Positions 1 to 7,631 are shown, counted from the stretch's first letter. The stretch is 14,823 bases of DNA from SURF-32 sp964648365 (GCA_964648365.1 CAZYLK010000159.1:1-14823); one strand, 5' to 3'. Translations and numbers: made by a program. The notes: generated by a model from the letters alone, not told the origin.

Positions 1-126
1 CAGTTGCTCTACTACCTGTCCGACCCCTGCGTCGCCCAGGACATCACCGCCCAGCACGTCATCATCCATCCGGCCAGCCGAACGATGCGTCTGTTCGTGC
101 CGCGGCGGCTGGTGGAAGACGTGTGA
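1..126 (+). CDS. C-terminal end of an unidentified protein (5' part outside window)
   Basis: The plus frame is open from base 1 and stops at TGA 124-126, giving the last 41 residues of a protein that begins left of the window. The tail contains the stretch DITAQHVIIHPASRTMRLFV. A Thr-x-x-(Q/S)-V-(I/V)-x-x-P-x-x-x-x-(M/L)-x-(L/V) pattern like this occurs near the C-terminus of C45 (acyl-CoA:isopenicillin N acyltransferase-like) proteins, so that family is one possibility, but 41 residues do not decide it. No signal or membrane segment is visible in the fragment. An octamer repeat starts eight bases after the stop. Confidence 0.6.
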   Translation, partial: QLLYYLSDPCVAQDITAQHVIIHPASRTMRLFVPRRLVEDV

Positions 127-133
127 TCGGGTC

Positions 134-170
134 AAGGGAGCAAGGGAGTGAGGGAGTCAGGGAGTCAGGG
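134..170 (+). repeat. NNAGGGAG octamer tandem repeat after a stop codon
   Basis: Four and a half degenerate copies of an 8-bp unit (CAAGGGAG, CAAGGGAG, TGAGGGAG, TCAGGGAG, then TCAGGG). The array begins eight bases after the stop of the leftmost gene, with the G-rich strand on its coding strand. The same TCAGGGAG unit recurs at the 3' end of fabI (13104-13158). Confidence 0.85.
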
Positions 171-197
171 ATGAAATACATACCACGCTTCTCCTCT

Positions 198-276
198 TTC
201 CCGTACTCCCTTCTTCCCTTATTCCCATCCTCCCTTGTTCCCTTAATCCCTTACTCCCGTTTCCCGCACTCCCGTT
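198..276 (-). repeat. Degenerate CCCTTNCTC-type pyrimidine tract (G-rich on minus strand)
   Basis: About 80 bases are almost pure pyrimidine on the plus strand, built from irregular 7-9-base blocks such as TTCCCTTA, TTCCCATCC and CTCCCTTG. It is roughly complementary to the purine array at 134-170, so the two form an inverted repeat between convergent genes. It overlaps the last codons and the stop (251-253) of the minus-strand RDD-like gene, whose final residues EERECGKRE are encoded by the tract. Confidence 0.75.
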
Positions 277-913
277 CCTCCGCCTTTGGTTGCGACCCCC
301 CGTTCGTGCTGAACGCGGATCCGCATTCCGGGCAGCGCGCCCGATCGAGCCCGATTAGCAGGTAACCGCACGTTCGACATCGCAACCTCTCAGTCGCCGT
401 AGGTGTCGAGTCGCAGACGACCGTGCTGCAAATCAGATCGGCCAGCGTCCTCCGCAACGGGTTTCTCCACGCCACAAGGACGGACACCGGAAGCGCAGGC
501 AGCAGCAGAATGCCTGCGACGATCCGCACCGCGGCGTGGGGTCGGGTGACGACATTACCCTCGATCGTTCGGAATATCAGATCCCGCTTGCGCATCCCCA
601 CCGTGGCATGCGCGATGGTTCCGTCCAGGACGATCCATGCAATTGGAATCCCAAGCGCGACGGCCGCCGCGATACGATCCGCCCAGGCTACAGCAACGCC
701 GGCGCTGATGAGGAAATAATCCACGGGCATGACGGTGCATACGGCGAAACTGAGCACGAGATAACAAATAAGCCCCCGGACAAATGTGTTCGCCGAAGCC
801 TCAACGCGGCGCAGGACAGAGCCGGGCAACAACGCCGAAGTCTGGTTCCTGACCGCGAAGCCGGGGTGCCCGGCATGACTTGCGCCCGATGAGCCTGGTC
901 CGTCAGCCTGCAC
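251..913 (-). CDS. RDD-like membrane protein with C-terminal zinc ribbon
   Basis: From the chosen GTG start this is 220 residues. The body has two or three hydrophobic segments (about residues 40-60, 65-95 and 120-140) around a charged stretch. GMRKRDLIFRTIEGN and the ending RTLADLICSTVVCDS resemble the RDD family pattern (small integral membrane proteins, mostly of unknown function). It ends in a zinc ribbon, CRTCGYLLIGL followed by CPECG (about residues 179-198), a module frequent in Planctomycetota. The frame stays open to an ATG at 1060, but that start would overlap the upstream gene and translate a GAATGGC tandem repeat, so I prefer GTG at 911-913, which has GAGG nine bases upstream; TTG at 830-832 is also possible. 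The last nine residues are repeat-derived. It follows the epimerase gene on the same strand. Function is not known. Confidence 0.6.
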   Translation of the reverse strand: MQADGPGSSGASHAGHPGFAVRNQTSALLPGSVLRRVEASANTFVRGLICYLVLSFAVCTVMPVDYFLISAGVAVAWADRIAAAVALGIPIAWIVLDGTIAHATVGMRKRDLIFRTIEGNVVTRPHAAVRIVAGILLLPALPVSVLVAWRNPLRRTLADLICSTVVCDSTPTATERLRCRTCGYLLIGLDRARCPECGSAFSTNGGSQPKAEERECGKRE

Positions 914-980
914 GCGCAGAGTCCTCGTTTTACCTTCGGTCGCCGAAGCCGGCCGCACTCGGAAACGCCTCTCGACCTCT

Positions 981-1014
981 GCATTCGTTATTCGCCATTC
1001 GCCATTCGCTATTC
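981..1014 (-). repeat. GAATGGC heptamer tandem repeat after the epimerase stop
   Basis: On the minus strand the sequence reads GAATAGC, GAATGGC, GAATGGC, GAATAAC, GAATGC: five near-identical 7-base units. It begins about five bases downstream of the epimerase stop codon (1020-1022). Confidence 0.85.
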
Positions 1015-1019
1015 CCACC

Positions 1020-2090
1020 TCACGCCGCCACACCCGCCGCCGCCCGCTTCGACGCCGCACGGCTCGCCTTCATCCGCGACAGGCAGTCTTTCACCGCGGC
1101 CGGGATGCCCTGCTCGTAGCCGATCGTCGACGACCAGCCCAGTTGCTGCTTGATCTTGTTGCACTCGAAGAAGCAGCGCCGGCCCATGAGCCACACGGAG
1201 TAGCGCGTCACCAGCGGCGGCTTGGTCGATTTCAGCAGGTGGCCCATGCACTCCATCAGGAAGGCGGCACGATAAGCGACGCCGTACGGCACCCGGCGGG
1301 TAACCTCCGGCTCGCCGATCGCCGCGGCGATCGCGTTGAAGTAGCGGCGCTGCGTCAGGACGCCGTCGTGGCAGACGTTGTACGCCTCCCCCGCGGCCCG
1401 ATCGCTGCACGCGGCCAGCACGCACGCCTCGGCCACGTTGGCGGCGTGAACAACGTTGAGCCGGTTCTCGCCGCCGCCCAGCAGCTTGATCTTGCGCCGC
1501 CGGATCGCCGTAATCAGCCGGGCGAGCGTCGCCCGGTCGCGCGGGCCGTAGAGCCAGCTCGGGCGGATGACCGTCACGTTCACGTCGCCGGTCTGGTGGG
1601 CCGCCCAGACGAGTTTCTCCGCCTCGACCTTGGCCCGGCTGTAATAAGACCACCGGCTCAAACACCGGCCGAGCGGCGCGGACTCGTCCAGGACGACAGG
1701 ATCGTTGACGTGGCCGTAGGCGCTGATGCTGCTGACGTGGACCAGGCGACGGACGCCCGCGCTGCGGGCGGCATCGAGAACGTTCCGCGTGCCGTCAATC
1801 GAGAACCGGACGAACTCCTCCCAGGGCCCCCAGTCCCCCACCCGCGCGGCCGCGTGGTAGATGGTGTCCACGCCCCGGGCCGCGGCCGCCAGCGACGCCG
1901 GTTCGGAGAGGTCGCCTTCGACGCACTTGACGCCTATCTCATCCAGGAAAGCCGTGTCGCTGCCCGGGCGGGTCAGCGCGACCACCGCAGCGCCCCGCTT
2001 GCGAAGCTGTTCGGCGATGTGGCTGCCGAGAAGTCCGGTCGCACCGGTCACCAGCGCGGCCCCGTGAAGATGCTCGATTTTGACGCTCAT
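1020..2090 (-). CDS. NAD(P)-dependent epimerase/dehydratase, 3-beta-HSD-like (extended SDR)
   Basis: A 356-residue extended short-chain dehydrogenase. The N-terminal Rossmann motif TGATGLLG is at residues 15-22, the acidic EGDL at 58-61, the catalytic Ser in VSSISAYG (about 119-126), and the Tyr/Lys pair in YYSRAK (Y150, K154). The C-terminal pattern TRYSVWLMGRRCFFE...KIKQQLGW is typical of 3-beta-hydroxysteroid dehydrogenase-like and sterol-4-carboxylate 3-dehydrogenase-like reductases; HpnA-type sugar epimerases are also close. The likely role is NAD(P)-dependent oxidation or epimerisation of a sterol-like, isoprenoid or nucleotide-sugar substrate in the cytosol; the substrate cannot be read from the sequence. 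An ATG at 2105 would add five residues. I chose 2090 because the Rossmann fold starts shortly after it; neither start has a clear ribosome site. The gene is divergent from the S9A-like gene. Confidence 0.9.
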   Translation of the reverse strand: MSVKIEHLHGAALVTGATGLLGSHIAEQLRKRGAAVVALTRPGSDTAFLDEIGVKCVEGDLSEPASLAAAARGVDTIYHAAARVGDWGPWEEFVRFSIDGTRNVLDAARSAGVRRLVHVSSISAYGHVNDPVVLDESAPLGRCLSRWSYYSRAKVEAEKLVWAAHQTGDVNVTVIRPSWLYGPRDRATLARLITAIRRRKIKLLGGGENRLNVVHAANVAEACVLAACSDRAAGEAYNVCHDGVLTQRRYFNAIAAAIGEPEVTRRVPYGVAYRAAFLMECMGHLLKSTKPPLVTRYSVWLMGRRCFFECNKIKQQLGWSSTIGYEQGIPAAVKDCLSRMKASRAASKRAAAGVAA

Positions 2091-2140
2091 GGAGGGCGAT
2101 AACATACGGGAGCCGTTCGGAGGCGGTCAAGGCGACCACC

Positions 2141-2166
2141 GCGTTCGACGGACCGCGGTCGAACGC
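2141..2166. promoter_or_regulatory. Perfect 9-bp inverted repeat in the divergent intergenic region
   Basis: Arms GCGTTCGAC (2141-2149) and GTCGAACGC (2158-2166) are exact reverse complements separated by eight bases. The site lies between the divergent epimerase and S9A-like genes, about 50 bases upstream of the epimerase start and 175 upstream of the other. It could be an operator or an RNA hairpin. No promoter boxes are convincing around it. Confidence 0.4.
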
Positions 2167-2342
2167 CGATGACACCCCCGGAAGGACGGTGGCCGCCGGT
2201 TCAGGGACACTTGGGCCGGCGATACACTTGGACGTCGGCATCGCGACCGCCGCGACGGCCCGCCCCGGGTTCAGCCGGGGCCGGCCGCGGAGTCGCCGAT
2301 GGAGAACATCGCCGTACTTGCGGGGAGGATTGCAGGAACATC

Positions 2343-4574
2343 ATGCGAATTGCGTCAGTACAGGCTTGGTTGCGCCCCATGCTGGGTTGGACGGTTTTGC
2401 TGGCCGGCGCCGGCTCCGCCGCGCCGCCGGTCGCACGGACGGTGGACGCTTCCATCGAGGTCGGCGGCACGCGCGTCGAGGATCCGTACCGCTGGCTTGA
2501 AGAGAGCGGCTCGTCAGAGCTGATCGCCTGGATGGCGGGTCAGAACGCCGAGGCCCGGCAGTTCATCGGCCGCTACGCCGACACCCACTCGACGATTTCT
2601 GACGAATTGGAGGCGCTGTACGACAGCGACACCGAGTCCGCGCCGCAGCGCTACGGCTCGCAATACTTCCTCTGGAAACGAAAGGGGCTTCAGGACCAGC
2701 CGCTCTACATCCGCCGGACCGGCGGCGTGACGGCCGACGACAGGGTCGTGCTCGACGCCAACGTGCTCAGCCGGGACGGCTCGGTCTCGATCGACTGGGC
2801 GTTTCCGACGTGGACGGGCGAGAAGATCGCGTATGGCACGTCGCGCGTCGGCGTTGGCGAGAGCAACATGATGGTCCGCGACCTGACCAGCGGGCTCGAT
2901 CACGCCACCGAAGTGTACCTGTCGCGGCAGTTGTGTAACCCGCACCAGACGAACGTGTTCGAGAACGTCGCGGCCGGCGGCGCATCAACGTTCTATCTCG
3001 CCTGGGATCCGGACAATCGCGGGTTTCATTACGTCCGCCGGGGCGCGCCGCCGGGGCGCGAGGACCAGGGCGACGCCGGCACAACGGGATCGGACCAGCT
3101 TCAGCACGTCGTGTATCACCGCGTGGGCGGGCTGGCCGGCCGCGACCGTATCGTGTTCACCGCGGATGATCCGACGACCAGCCTTGAAGTCAGCGCTTCC
3201 GCCGACACGCTCTACACGATCGTCCACGCATCGAGCGACGAGCTGCGCAACGACGTGTACCTGCGGCCCAGCCCGACCGAGACGCCGTTTGAGCCGCTGG
3301 TGAAAGGCGTCGACGCGCGATTTGACGTGGACGTCTTCGAGGGCCGCGTCTTTATCCTGACGGACAACGACGCGCCCCGCGGCCGGTTGATGACGACGGC
3401 GACCACGTCGCTCGATCGGTCCGAGTGGAAGGAGGTTCTCCCGCAGATGAGCGGCGTGCTGCGATCGTTCCTGATCGCCAATCGCAAGCTCGTGCTGCAT
3501 TATGAGGAAGGCGGATACTCGAAGCTGCGGGTTCACACGCTGGGCGGCGAGCCGATTGTGGATATCCCCATTCCCGCGGGCATGGTCGTCACCGAACTGC
3601 GCGGCCACTGGAACGATCCCGACGTCTACATCGCCTGCGAAGCGTTCGACAAGCCGCCGACGAACTATCGCTACAACATCCGCGACCGGGCGCTGATCCA
3701 GTACTGGCAGCGCGAAGTCGACGTCGATACGACGGTCTTCGCGGACTACGTGATCGAAGCCAAGGCGGACGATGGAACGGCCGTCCCCATCCGGCTGCTG
3801 CATCGCAAGGACATCAAGCGCGACGGCGCCAACCCGACGCTGCTTCGCCCTTACCGGGAGGAGCCTTCTTCGGATCCGCCGGCCTTCGATCCGTCCATCA
3901 TCCCGTGGATGCAGCGCGGCGGCATCGTCGCGCTCGCCGCCGTGCGCGGCGACGTGACCGGCGACCGGCTCTGGCGCCGGGGCGGGGTCGGGCCGAACCT
4001 GGAGGTTGCGCTTTCGGATTTCGAGACCGCCGCCCGGAAGCTGATCGACGACAAGTTCACCAGTTCCCGCAAGCTCGCCGTCGGCGGAACCGGCGTGACC
4101 TCACTGCCGGCGGCGGCGCTGCTGACGCGGCGCCCCGAACTGATCGCGGCCGCGGTCTTCGACGGGCCGCTGGCCGACCTGTTGCGCTTCGACCGCGCAC
4201 CGGCGGCGGCGCGGCTTCGCGCCCTGCTGGGAGATCCGGCGAACCCGGCCGACGCCGCCCGACTGGCGAAGCTGTCGCCGGTCCACAATCTCCGCGACGG
4301 CCAGGCCTACCCGCCCACGCTGATTCTGACGGACCAGGCCGACGACCGGCTCGGCACGCCCCATGCGTGGAAGTTCTGCGCCCGCCTGCAGGCGATCGGG
4401 AAGGAATCACCCACGTCAGCGCTGTGCCACACGCTGGTACGATCCGGCATCGGCGCCAGCAAGCCGATCCGGGGCGTTCTGCGCGAGGATGCATTGAAGT
4501 GGACTTTCCTGATGGCACAACTCGGGATGGCGACGCCGGATGATGCGCCGGACGGCGACGCCGGAGGCGAGTAG
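2343..4574 (+). CDS. Secreted prolyl oligopeptidase (S9A)-like protein, predicted catalytically inactive
   Basis: A 743-residue protein. A signal peptide covers about residues 1-26 (hydrophobic LGWTVLLAGAGSA). The prolyl oligopeptidase N-terminal signature VEDPYRWLEES...WMAGQNAEAR follows, then a beta-propeller-like region (about 75-430) and an alpha/beta-hydrolase-like C-terminal domain (about 470-735). The catalytic residues do not match the family: the nucleophile motif GGSNGG is GGTGVT (Thr583), the His motif GHGAGKP is GIGASKP (Ile703), the YGGF oxyanion-hole segment is PYREEP, and RGGGEYG is RGDVTGD. Only the Asp region survives (ADDR, Asp667/668). Spacing between the three positions (85 and 35 residues) matches active family members (87 and 39 in porcine POP), so the alignment is firm. 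I infer a secreted or periplasmic pseudopeptidase, perhaps a binding or scaffold protein. The ATG at 2343 has AGGA five bases upstream and begins the signal peptide. A secreted SGNH-like gene follows 69 bases later. Confidence 0.9.
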   Translation: MRIASVQAWLRPMLGWTVLLAGAGSAAPPVARTVDASIEVGGTRVEDPYRWLEESGSSELIAWMAGQNAEARQFIGRYADTHSTISDELEALYDSDTESAPQRYGSQYFLWKRKGLQDQPLYIRRTGGVTADDRVVLDANVLSRDGSVSIDWAFPTWTGEKIAYGTSRVGVGESNMMVRDLTSGLDHATEVYLSRQLCNPHQTNVFENVAAGGASTFYLAWDPDNRGFHYVRRGAPPGREDQGDAGTTGSDQLQHVVYHRVGGLAGRDRIVFTADDPTTSLEVSASADTLYTIVHASSDELRNDVYLRPSPTETPFEPLVKGVDARFDVDVFEGRVFILTDNDAPRGRLMTTATTSLDRSEWKEVLPQMSGVLRSFLIANRKLVLHYEEGGYSKLRVHTLGGEPIVDIPIPAGMVVTELRGHWNDPDVYIACEAFDKPPTNYRYNIRDRALIQYWQREVDVDTTVFADYVIEAKADDGTAVPIRLLHRKDIKRDGANPTLLRPYREEPSSDPPAFDPSIIPWMQRGGIVALAAVRGDVTGDRLWRRGGVGPNLEVALSDFETAARKLIDDKFTSSRKLAVGGTGVTSLPAAALLTRRPELIAAAVFDGPLADLLRFDRAPAAARLRALLGDPANPADAARLAKLSPVHNLRDGQAYPPTLILTDQADDRLGTPHAWKFCARLQAIGKESPTSALCHTLVRSGIGASKPIRGVLREDALKWTFLMAQLGMATPDDAPDGDAGGE

Positions 4575-4643
4575 CGGCTGCCCGCGGCTCGGCTTGTGAC
4601 GGCGCATTTGATAGAATGGCCCGGTTCCCACGGGAGTCCGGTC

Positions 4644-5996
4644 ATGCGTACCATCATGCGCCGTCTTGCAAAGTCCGTCCCACGAAATGCGGTCGGGCAG
4701 AGCACCGCACCGCTCAGACCCAACATTCGCGTCGTTACGACCTGCATCTGCGGGCTTCTGATCACCGGCGGGCCGTACCGACCGTGCGTCGCTTCTGATT
4801 GCGAGCGCACGTCGGTGGGCCTGACGCCGCTCAACGACCTCGGCCAGGATCTCTACCTCGACCGCTATCCCGGCGGGCTGTATCCGGACGGCGCCAACGA
4901 ACCGCCCGCGCAACATCGCACGGAGGGCCTGCGTCGTGCGCTCGGCATCCAGCCGCCCGACGCCGACGGACGGCCCGACCCGGGCGGAAAGATCGTGCTG
5001 CTGTCCATCGGGATGTCGAACACCACGCAGGAATTCTGCGGCGGCAATCCGTGTCTGCGCGGCAGCTTCGAGAACCAGGCCGACGGCGAGCCGCGCGTCA
5101 ATCATGACACGCTCGTCATCGTCGACGGCGCGGCCGGGGGGCAGACGGCACAGACGTGGGACTCGCCCGACGACCCGAACTACGACCGCGTCCGCGATAC
5201 GCGCCTGGGCCGTGAAGGCGTCACGGAGGCGCAGGTGCTGGCGGTCTGGGTGAAGGTGGCCAACGCGACGCCGCGCGCGTCGCTTCCGGATCCGGAGGCC
5301 GACGCGTTTCGCCTGCTGCGCTTCATGGGCGGCATTTCTCGCGCGCTCAAACAGCGTTATCCCAACGTGCAGGTTGTTTTCTTCTCCAGCCGCATCTATG
5401 CCGGCTATGCCAGCACGCCACTCAACCCCGAGCCGTACGCGTATGAGTCGGGCTTCGCGGTCAAATGGCTGATCGAGGCACAGATCCGCCAGATGTCCGG
5501 GGGGGGGATCGACCCGATCGCGGGCGATCTGGATTACGACGGCGCCGCGCCCTGGCTGGCGTGGGGCGCCTATCTGTGGGCGGACGGCCTGACGCCGCGC
5601 TCGGACGGGCTGATCTGGCGCTGCGAAGACCTGCGCGACGACGGCACGCACCCGTCACCGTCCGGCGTCGAGAAAGTCGGCGGGCTGCTGCTGGACTTCA
5701 TGCTGACGTCGCCCTTCAGCCGCCCCTGGTTCGCGGCGCCGCAGGGCGGAATCCCATGCGACGAAGTCAGGAAGTTCACGGTCAAGTGCCGCCGCGGCGA
5801 ACTGCGCGTGACGGTCAAGCTGACAACGCGCGATCACGACGGCGAAACCGTGACCCTCGCCGTCGATGGCGTCCCGTCAGAGGTCGTGATCACCGGCCGC
5901 AAAGCCAGACGGGTATTCAACAACCAGTCCGGCCCGCGCCGCGTCGAGCTGGTCCAGCCACCGGGCTGCGTCGAAGGCGTTGATGTGAGCTGCTGA
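4644..5996 (+). CDS. Secreted SGNH-hydrolase-like protein
   Basis: 450 residues. The N-terminus has a long basic region followed by a hydrophobic segment (about 29-43, VVTTCICGLLITGG) and a probable cleavage after CVAS, so export is likely. The SGNH layout is visible: block I VLLSIGMSNTTQEF (Ser125 where GDS usually stands), a Gly-rich block II DGAAGGQTAQTW (about 161-172), block III VWVKVANATP (Asn207), and block V DDGTHPSPSG with Asp333 and His336. This suggests an esterase or acetylesterase on carbohydrate-like substrates; the substrate is unknown. A C-terminal domain of about 80 residues (372-450) is beta-rich and Cys-flanked, of unknown function. Start ATG 4644 has GGGAG seven bases upstream; an in-frame ATG at 4596 is less likely. 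It probably shares a transcript with the S9A-like gene before it. A nine-G run lies inside the gene. Confidence 0.75.
   Translation: MRTIMRRLAKSVPRNAVGQSTAPLRPNIRVVTTCICGLLITGGPYRPCVASDCERTSVGLTPLNDLGQDLYLDRYPGGLYPDGANEPPAQHRTEGLRRALGIQPPDADGRPDPGGKIVLLSIGMSNTTQEFCGGNPCLRGSFENQADGEPRVNHDTLVIVDGAAGGQTAQTWDSPDDPNYDRVRDTRLGREGVTEAQVLAVWVKVANATPRASLPDPEADAFRLLRFMGGISRALKQRYPNVQVVFFSSRIYAGYASTPLNPEPYAYESGFAVKWLIEAQIRQMSGGGIDPIAGDLDYDGAAPWLAWGAYLWADGLTPRSDGLIWRCEDLRDDGTHPSPSGVEKVGGLLLDFMLTSPFSRPWFAAPQGGIPCDEVRKFTVKCRRGELRVTVKLTTRDHDGETVTLAVDGVPSEVVITGRKARRVFNNQSGPRRVELVQPPGCVEGVDVSC
5499..5507 (+). repeat. Nine-G homopolymer inside a coding region
   Basis: Nine consecutive G encode GGG GGG GGG (Gly-Gly-Gly) in the SGNH-like gene, just before GIDPIAGDLDYDG. 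A gain or loss of one base would remove the block V Asp/His motif from the product. Confidence 0.8.
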
Positions 5997-6008
5997 AAAA
6001 GGAACGGC

Positions 6009-6070
6009 GGGGACGTAGTCTCAGGGCCGTCGGGCCGCACTTCCTCTGATCGGGTCGCAGGCCCGTCCCC
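6009..6070. terminator. Weak candidate hairpin between convergent genes
   Basis: The arms GGGGACG (6009-6015) and CGTCCCC (6064-6070) are complementary but far apart, with a smaller GGCC/GGCC pairing inside. On the minus strand a T5 run (5995-5999) follows nine bases after the arm. It lies between the converging SGNH-like and dockerin-like genes, so a termination role is plausible but weakly supported. Confidence 0.25.
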
Positions 6071-6080
6071 ACGGAGTCAC

Positions 6081-6923
6081 TCACCCGGCGCCTGTAAACC
6101 CATTCTGGAAGGCGGCGAAGTCGCGCAGGTCGACGTCGGTGTCGCCGTCGGCGTCGGCCCAGCGGCAGCCGGGGCCGGCGTCAGCGCCGGGGCCGCCCGC
6201 CCCGCCGCCCCAGCCGACGTCCAGGCACTCGGCGAAGTAGCGCCCGTCACGCAGGTCCACGTCCTCGTCGCCGTCGAAGTCACTGCTGCAGTCCTCCGGG
6301 ATCCTGCCGTAGCGTATGTAGTCCCAATGGACAACGTTGTCCGCGTACCATGCCTGCCCCATCCACGTCATGGATGGTGTAAACGAGGGGAAGGGGCCTT
6401 CTGGAACTCCTGAGTCTACGATTTCGCCATCGATGTACCAGACGTAGAGGTCGTCATCGTATGACTCCAAACGATGCGTATGTGGAACGCCCGGTTGAAA
6501 GTCGACGAAGATGATCGGCAGTCGGTTGTCCCGATTGAGTTTGGCCTGGTCGTCCGCGACGAAGAAGGTATAACTAACGATCCCGTTGGTGCCCAAGGCG
6601 AAGGCCGCTGGACCGCCCCCGGGGATTTCCGACCTCGGGCCGTCCGCCTCCAACCTGACCTCGGCAAAGAAGCGGGTCTTGCCAAGGTATTCCGCTAGCG
6701 AGCGCTTGTAAGTGTCTTGACCTCCTCCCGGTGGTTCGCACGACCGGTGATCCACGCGCTGGTGGTACCAGCCGTCTTCCAGCCACGTGTCCGGGTCGCA
6801 GATCCGCTGAAACAGCGTCCAGCCCCCGGGGACGGGTAAGACGTCGCACTCGTACGTGAAGACCTGACCGTTGACACGAAGCGCCATAGCGTAGACGATG
6901 ATGAGCGCGAAGAGGCGCGGCAT
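6081..6923 (-). CDS. Secreted beta-rich protein with C-terminal dockerin-like calcium loops
   Basis: 280 residues. The signal peptide MPRLFALIIVYAMALRVNGQ is followed by a body (about 21-205) rich in aromatic residues and beta-like segments (SYTFFVADDQAK, HTHRLESYDDDLYVWYIDGE, NVVHWDYIRYGR), which resembles concanavalin-A/laminin-G-like domains that bind carbohydrate; that fold is inference. At the C-terminus are two Ca-binding loops, DFDGDEDVDLRD (215-226) and DADGDTDVDLRD (257-268), in the dockerin type I/EF-hand-like arrangement common in secreted Planctomycetota proteins. No PEP-CTERM anchor follows. The ATG at 6923 has GGAGG seven bases upstream; an in-frame upstream extension to 6974 is unlikely. 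The gene is divergent from the secreted repeat protein at 7008, with 84 bases between starts. Confidence 0.8.
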   Translation of the reverse strand: MPRLFALIIVYAMALRVNGQVFTYECDVLPVPGGWTLFQRICDPDTWLEDGWYHQRVDHRSCEPPGGGQDTYKRSLAEYLGKTRFFAEVRLEADGPRSEIPGGGPAAFALGTNGIVSYTFFVADDQAKLNRDNRLPIIFVDFQPGVPHTHRLESYDDDLYVWYIDGEIVDSGVPEGPFPSFTPSMTWMGQAWYADNVVHWDYIRYGRIPEDCSSDFDGDEDVDLRDGRYFAECLDVGWGGGAGGPGADAGPGCRWADADGDTDVDLRDFAAFQNGFTGAG

Positions 6924-7007
6924 GGAGGAGCCTCCCGGAGACCTACGGTGCCGGCGGGCGAACTCGCCGACCAAATCTCAGTATACCTCGCAACGGAGTG
7001 AAAAGCA

Positions 7008-7571
7008 ATGGCAAAGCGATCGATCAATCTGGCTGCGTCAATCGTGGCGGCGTTGGTTCTTATGGCCCAGACGGCACGCGCCGACGAGTCCTGCGACGAC
7101 AACAGCGGGAACAGCCCCTATGTCTGTGTCGACTGGGGGAAGCCGGGCAGTCCGGTGCCGGACACGCACTTCCGCTTCGACTTCCAGACCGACCCGGATA
7201 AACCCGGCGTGCAGTTCATCGCTGGCGATCTAGGCTGGGTCGTCTGGTCGCAGGTCAGCGAGGGGAACACGAACCCTGACGACCTGGGCCTGATCACCAT
7301 CGATCCCGAGGACGACGAGTTATACGGCGTCAAGATCGCCAACGGCGCGAACCCGGGCGCCTTGGACGTAGGCGGCATCGACCTGACCGCCCAGAGCTGG
7401 ACCGGCCACTCCAGCATCACCGGCGGCACGATCGCCGGCACACTGGACGGCGACCTGAATGTCAAGGCCTCCGGCGGCAGCGGCGGGAGCGTCACCCTCA
7501 CCATCGAGGGCGACCTGATCGGCAACGTCGACGTCGACAGCATCGCCAGCGGCGGACTGACGCCAACATGA
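7008..7571 (+). CDS. Secreted repeat protein, probably truncated N-terminal part of a split gene
   Basis: 187 residues. The signal peptide ends at about TARA|D (residues 25/26). The body is acidic and Gly-rich. The segment LDGDLNVKASGGSGG followed by VTLTIEGDLIGNVDVDS is a repeat of about 35 residues (alternating GD, hydrophobic, polar) that suggests a beta-solenoid. It ends abruptly in GGLTPT at TGA 7569-7571, and the next bases are an octamer satellite. A second copy of the same protein repeat is found at 7805-8074 in another frame, so the original gene probably continued there. Start ATG 7008 has GGAG nine bases upstream. Function unknown; probably a cell-surface or secreted protein. Confidence 0.75.
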   Translation: MAKRSINLAASIVAALVLMAQTARADESCDDNSGNSPYVCVDWGKPGSPVPDTHFRFDFQTDPDKPGVQFIAGDLGWVVWSQVSEGNTNPDDLGLITIDPEDDELYGVKIANGANPGALDVGGIDLTAQSWTGHSSITGGTIAGTLDGDLNVKASGGSGGSVTLTIEGDLIGNVDVDSIASGGLTPT

Positions 7572-7575
7572 GTAT

Positions 7576-7631
7576 GTGTGAATGTGCGAATGTGCGAATG
7601 TGCGAACGTGCGAACGTGCGAATGTACGAAC
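7576..7631 (+). repeat. GTGCGAAY octamer tandem repeat (seven copies)
   Basis: Seven contiguous 8-base units: GTGTGAAT, GTGCGAAT twice, GTGCGAAC twice, GTGCGAAT, GTACGAAC. The array starts four bases after the stop of the preceding gene and lies in the segment that separates the two halves of the split repeat-protein gene. Confidence 0.95.

Noticed and set aside
1143..2102. 319-codon open frame antisense to the epimerase, and similar long antisense frames at 2985-3803 and 4416-5651
   Set aside because: They are Arg/Ala/Gly/Pro-rich shadows of well-supported sense genes.
6081..6160. PEP-CTERM sorting signal on the dockerin-like protein
   Set aside because: The protein ends directly after the second calcium loop, with no PEP motif, hydrophobic helix or basic tail.
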